From an uncultured Pelagibacteraceae bacterium (GTDB lineage: Bacteria > Pseudomonadota > Alphaproteobacteria > Pelagibacterales > Pelagibacteraceae), in contig CACIAP010000004.1 of the NCBI GenBank assembly GCA_902584685.1, forward strand, positions 1 to 64,000: a stretch of DNA of 64,000 nucleotides. Reading direction: 5' to 3'. Shown piece by piece: positions 61,240 through 64,000 of the stretch. The notes below the pieces were generated by a model. That model saw only the letters and a list, made by a program, of their open reading frames with translations. It made no database searches and was not told the DNA's origin. Numbering within the stretch: the stretch's first letter is position 1; the number at the start of each line of letters is the position of its first letter. The translations under genes were made by a program, and so were the position numbers.

Positions 61240-62526
61240 ATGACAATTAAATATTTAAAAAAAGCAACTAAAACAGCTTCAACGGATGACACTAAAACAA
61301 AAGAAATTGTACAAAATCTTTTAAAAGAACTTGAAAAATCAAAAGAAGAAGGTTGCAAAGAATTAACAAAAAAGTTTGATAAATATGACGGTGAAATAAT
61401 TGTTTCTAAAGAAAAAATTGAAGATATTAAGAAGAAATTAGATCAAAAGACTAAGGACGACATTAGATTTTCTTACGACAGAGTTAAAAAATTTGCTGAA
61501 GCCCAATTAAAAAACTATGGACAAGACTTTGAGGTAGAACTTTCAAATGGATTGTATGCAGGACAAAAACTAGTACCTGTAAATACAGCTGGGTGTTATA
61601 TACCTGGCGGTAGATATGCGCACATAGCTTCAGCTGTTATGAGTGTAACCACTGCAAAAGTAGCTGGAGTTAAAAATATAATCGCTTGCAGTCCTCCAAA
61701 AGAAAATATAGGTGCTCACCCTTCTATAATTTATACAGCAGACTTATGTGGCGCAGATGTAATTTTAAATTTAGGTGGTGTACCAGCAATTGCTGCAATG
61801 ACATATGGTTTATTTGGCAATGCGCCCGCTGATATTTTAGTTGGACCTGGAAATCAATTTGTTGCTGAAGCTAAAAGAATTTTGTTTGGTAAAGTAGGTA
61901 TTGATTTATTCGCGGGACCAACAGAGATTGGAATTATAGCTGATGAAACGGCAGATCCAGAAATTGTTGCGGTTGACTTGGTAGGACAAGCTGAACATGG
62001 TTATAACTCGCCTGCTTGGTTATATACAACAAGTCAAAAATTAGCTGATGCAGTTATGAAAAGAGTTCCTGAATTAATTGAAGAATTGCCAGAGGTTCCA
62101 AGATTAAGTGCTGAAGCAGCATGGAGAGATTATGGTGAAGTCATTTTATGTGACACTAATGAAGAAATGGTCAAAGTTAGTGATGATTATGCTCCTGAAC
62201 ACTTAGAATTACAAACAAAAAATTTAAAATGGTTCCATGAAAAATTAAAAAATTATGGATCATTATTTATAGGTGAAGAAACTACCGTTGCTTACGGTGA
62301 TAAATGTTCAGGTACTAACCACATATTACCTACTAAGGGAGCTGGAAAATATACTGGTGGTTTATTTGTCGGTAAATTTATTAAAACATTAAGTTTTCAA
62401 AGAATGACTAAAGAGTCTACAAAAGAAGTTGGTGCTGCAGCTGCTAGAATTTCAAGATACGAAGGAATGGAAGCTCATGCAAGAACCGGTGATGTAAGAC
62501 TTCGAAAATATGGTTATTCGAATTAG
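61240..62526 (+). CDS. Histidinol-dehydrogenase-family enzyme, sulfopropanediol-dehydrogenase (HpsN)-like
   Basis: This 428-residue Zn/NAD alcohol dehydrogenase has the HisD fold: VNTAGCYIPGGRYAHIAS, ILVGPGNQFVAEAKR, FAGPTEIGIIAD and the catalytic E-H pair in YAPEHLELQ. Segments such as GQAEHGYNSPAWLYTTS and HARTGDVRLRKYG resemble HpsN, which oxidises (R)-2,3-dihydroxypropane-1-sulfonate to sulfolactate, more than biosynthetic HisD. It is not surrounded by other his genes. The Pta-like gene lies 23 bases upstream. It could still be a HisD serving histidine synthesis; the substrate is inferred. Confidence 0.75.
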   Translation: MTIKYLKKATKTASTDDTKTKEIVQNLLKELEKSKEEGCKELTKKFDKYDGEIIVSKEKIEDIKKKLDQKTKDDIRFSYDRVKKFAEAQLKNYGQDFEVELSNGLYAGQKLVPVNTAGCYIPGGRYAHIASAVMSVTTAKVAGVKNIIACSPPKENIGAHPSIIYTADLCGADVILNLGGVPAIAAMTYGLFGNAPADILVGPGNQFVAEAKRILFGKVGIDLFAGPTEIGIIADETADPEIVAVDLVGQAEHGYNSPAWLYTTSQKLADAVMKRVPELIEELPEVPRLSAEAAWRDYGEVILCDTNEEMVKVSDDYAPEHLELQTKNLKWFHEKLKNYGSLFIGEETTVAYGDKCSGTNHILPTKGAGKYTGGLFVGKFIKTLSFQRMTKESTKEVGAAAARISRYEGMEAHARTGDVRLRKYGYSN

Positions 62527-62966
62527 TGGCAAGCTATATTAAATTTTTTTAATCTCCAATAATTATAAGGCCAAGGTGTAACAAAACCCACGATCAACAT
62601 CAGTGGGACAACCCACCAAGTTAATATTGCTCCACCTGTTAAAAGATAATCTGTTAAATTCATTGCAACTTCCATACTGATCATAGATATAAAACTCATC
62701 CCTATCGCTGTATTAAATGCTTTTTTAAAATCAAAATTTTGTCTCATAAGTATAATTGTTTCCAAAATTATACTCGTGATTAATCCATTGATTATTGCTA
62801 AAGTCATTATTCCAAGAACTGGAAATGGAATTTTAGTTAATTGAAAAAATAAGATTGTTCCAAAATCACCAATAGAGCATCCTAGTAAACACCACGCAGT
62901 ATTTTTTGCACTTCTTTTCCATGTGTGTTTACAGGACCAATTAAAAGATAAACTTTCTGAACTCAC
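62523..62966 (-). CDS. DUF4396 family membrane protein
   Basis: This 147-residue protein has about four hydrophobic helices and the DUF4396 pattern with WKRSAKNTAWCLLGCSIGDFG near the N-terminus, containing conserved Cys residues, and EVAMNLTDYLL later. DUF4396 members often neighbour cupredoxins and copper proteins, suggesting metal handling, as here. The start is a GTG. It converges on the HpsN-like gene with interlocked stops (TTAG). Function is unproven. Confidence 0.75.
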   Translation of the reverse strand: MSSESLSFNWSCKHTWKRSAKNTAWCLLGCSIGDFGTILFFQLTKIPFPVLGIMTLAIINGLITSIILETIILMRQNFDFKKAFNTAIGMSFISMISMEVAMNLTDYLLTGGAILTWWVVPLMLIVGFVTPWPYNYWRLKKFNIACH

Positions 62967-62972
62967 TAAAAA

Positions 62973-63482
62973 TTATTTTAAGTCTACGTTAGCTACCATT
63001 CCAATTTGATAATGACCAGGCACATTGCAAGCAATTTCAATATTCATTGCATTGTCAAACTTCCAAACTAAATCCCCTTTTTCATTTGGAGCTAATAGAA
63101 CACTATTGCTATGTGAGTGACCCATTGACTTATCCATCTTAGCCATTTTCTTCATTTTCTCTCTATCAATTGAGTCAGCTAATAAAATTTCATTCTCAAC
63201 CATTTTTTCCATTTCAGGCTGATGTTTTTTGTGCATCATTGCATTAGCAATATTAAATTCATGTACAAGGTTACCTGCATTAACTACTTCGAACTTTATC
63301 GTTTCACCTTTTTTAATATTGAAAGATTTTGGTTCATAGTAGTTGTCGTACATCTTTACTTTAATAGTTCTATTCACTTCATTAAGTTTTCCTTTTGAAC
63401 CTATCATCATATTTTTACCTGCAAATGATGCAGACGTAAAAATAAAAAATATAGTCAAAATATATGTATAAATTTTAGTCAT
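62973..63482 (-). CDS. Secreted cupredoxin-like copper protein
   Basis: This 169-residue protein has a signal peptide (TKIYTYILTIFFIFTSASFA) and a plastocyanin-like fold. The type 1 copper ligands are probably His in GNLVHEFNIA and the Cys, His and Met of IACNVPGHYQIGM. A Met/His/Lys-rich insert (MMHKKHQPEMEKM and MAKMDKSMGHSHS) lies between the strands and could bind extra Cu(I). It sits 6 bases from the DUF4396 gene and 2 bases from the alternative oxidase gene, forming one operon. Confidence 0.85.
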   Translation of the reverse strand: MTKIYTYILTIFFIFTSASFAGKNMMIGSKGKLNEVNRTIKVKMYDNYYEPKSFNIKKGETIKFEVVNAGNLVHEFNIANAMMHKKHQPEMEKMVENEILLADSIDREKMKKMAKMDKSMGHSHSNSVLLAPNEKGDLVWKFDNAMNIEIACNVPGHYQIGMVANVDLK

Positions 63483-63484
63483 AA

Positions 63485-64000
63485 TTAATTATTTCCTCCT
63501 AAGTTTTCCTTTGTTGTTATTTCTTTTTTAGTTATTTTTACTTCATGCATTTTATAAGGATCAATATTTGATTTAATAGGTTTCGCTTTTTTAATTAAAT
63601 CAAAGACATTAATTTTTTCTTTTGTTTTTCTTTCGTCTATAACATCAGCAAAGCTATGATTTACATCTCTATGTCCTGCTTCATCATCTCTTATAACTTT
63701 TACAACATCTTTTAATGTTGCATGTAACGGTAAGTTCCAATAATTTATTGCAACTTCAGGAGCAGGTTGATCTTTAATTTTACCAGTTTCTAATTCGTGT
63801 AAATATTCTGTGTAACTTCTGACAGCTTCTTCTTCAAAGTAACCAACAATTCTATGTGCAGTTCTTTGAGAAATTAAATAAATAATTGCGTAAGTAATTA
63901 TGAAAATAAACTGTGCAATCATTATTACAATTCTTTCAATAAAAGTTGGTTTCGCGATATGAATGAATGTCATTAAGTGCATTCTTTCATTTTCAGCTTC
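63485..64000 (-). CDS. aox: Alternative oxidase (AOX), 5'-truncated by window edge
   Basis: The frame remains open to the window edge; the visible 171 residues are the C-terminal part. At the edge the sequence reads [12 protein letters not shown], the di-iron NERMHL motif. FEEEAVRSY and [14 protein letters not shown] supply the other di-iron Glu/His ligands. AOX passes electrons from ubiquinol to oxygen without pumping protons, a bypass of cytochrome oxidase. The ATG at base 63982 is internal. The start lies outside the window. A cupredoxin and DUF4396 gene follow. Confidence 0.95.
   Translation of the reverse strand, partial: EAENERMHLMTFIHIAKPTFIERIVIMIAQFIFIITYAIIYLISQRTAHRIVGYFEEEAVRSYTEYLHELETGKIKDQPAPEVAINYWNLPLHATLKDVVKVIRDDEAGHRDVNHSFADVIDERKTKEKINVFDLIKKAKPIKSNIDPYKMHEVKITKKEITTKENLGGNN

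Noticed and set aside
1-64000. Search for CRISPR arrays, insertion sequences, transposases, phage genes, rRNA and known riboswitches
   Set aside because: No direct repeat series, transposase or integrase motifs, or recognised riboswitch core was found by reading; intergenic space is too short for most.

Overview
The window is AT-rich (roughly 30% GC by eye), almost fully coding and free of mobile elements. Intergenic gaps are mostly under 60 bases and neighbouring genes often overlap. Low GC, streamlining and gene content (methylcitrate operon, dimethylglycine-type dehydrogenase, taurine-type ABC transporter, TRAP transporter, class Ia ribonucleotide reductase, citramalate synthase) point to an alphaproteobacterium of the SAR11 clade (Pelagibacterales), probably marine and free-living. 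This is a judgement from protein content, not from a marker-gene tree.

Bases 1-12,000 are housekeeping genes: the 3' part of purL, a BolA protein and monothiol glutaredoxin (+). On the minus strand follow rpsD, an RNA methyltransferase, a DUF1989 protein, citramalate synthase, cysS, nadE, class II DAHP synthase, glmS and a GlmU-like protein that has only the acetyltransferase half. From 12,000 to 16,300 run a Gph-type phosphatase and prpD-prpB-prpC (methylcitrate cycle). From 16,200 to 19,900 lie a methyltransferase and nrdAB, with a pair of probable NrdR boxes upstream of nrdA. From 20,000 to 33,900 are a phosphohexomutase, DoxX, two tandem TauE/SafE permeases, dusA, a TRAP transporter (with a terminator hairpin between dctP and dctQ), a CoA-transferase, cmk, rpoZ, an MFS transporter, a 3-hydroxyisobutyrate-dehydrogenase-like enzyme and a few small genes.

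From 33,900 to 45,500 two cell-envelope sugar sections (GT4, GT9, DUF6165; then GT2 and rfbBACD-like genes ending at a tRNA-Met) flank the most interesting operon. It reads mtnP-mtnA-(small membrane protein)-class II aldolase-AdoMet decarboxylase/aminopropyltransferase fusion, with apt divergent. Together these genes predict polyamine synthesis coupled to recycling of its by-product 5'-methylthioadenosine: adenine to AMP, and the sugar to DHAP plus a methylthio-aldehyde. That route resembles the DHAP shunt, not the classical MtnBCD pathway.

From 45,500 to the end are a cupin, an SBF-family transporter, a two-wHTH DNA-binding protein with no family I recognise, and a large organic-nitrogen/sulfonate section: dimethylglycine/sarcosine-type dehydrogenase, alanine dehydrogenase, omega-aminotransferase, a taurine-type ABC transporter with an unusually extended permease, a soluble sugar dehydrogenase, an Ldh_2 dehydrogenase, a second SBF transporter, a Pta-type acyltransferase and a histidinol-dehydrogenase paralogue resembling sulfopropanediol dehydrogenase. 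The window closes in an alternative-oxidase gene preceded on its far side by a cupredoxin and a DUF4396 membrane protein.
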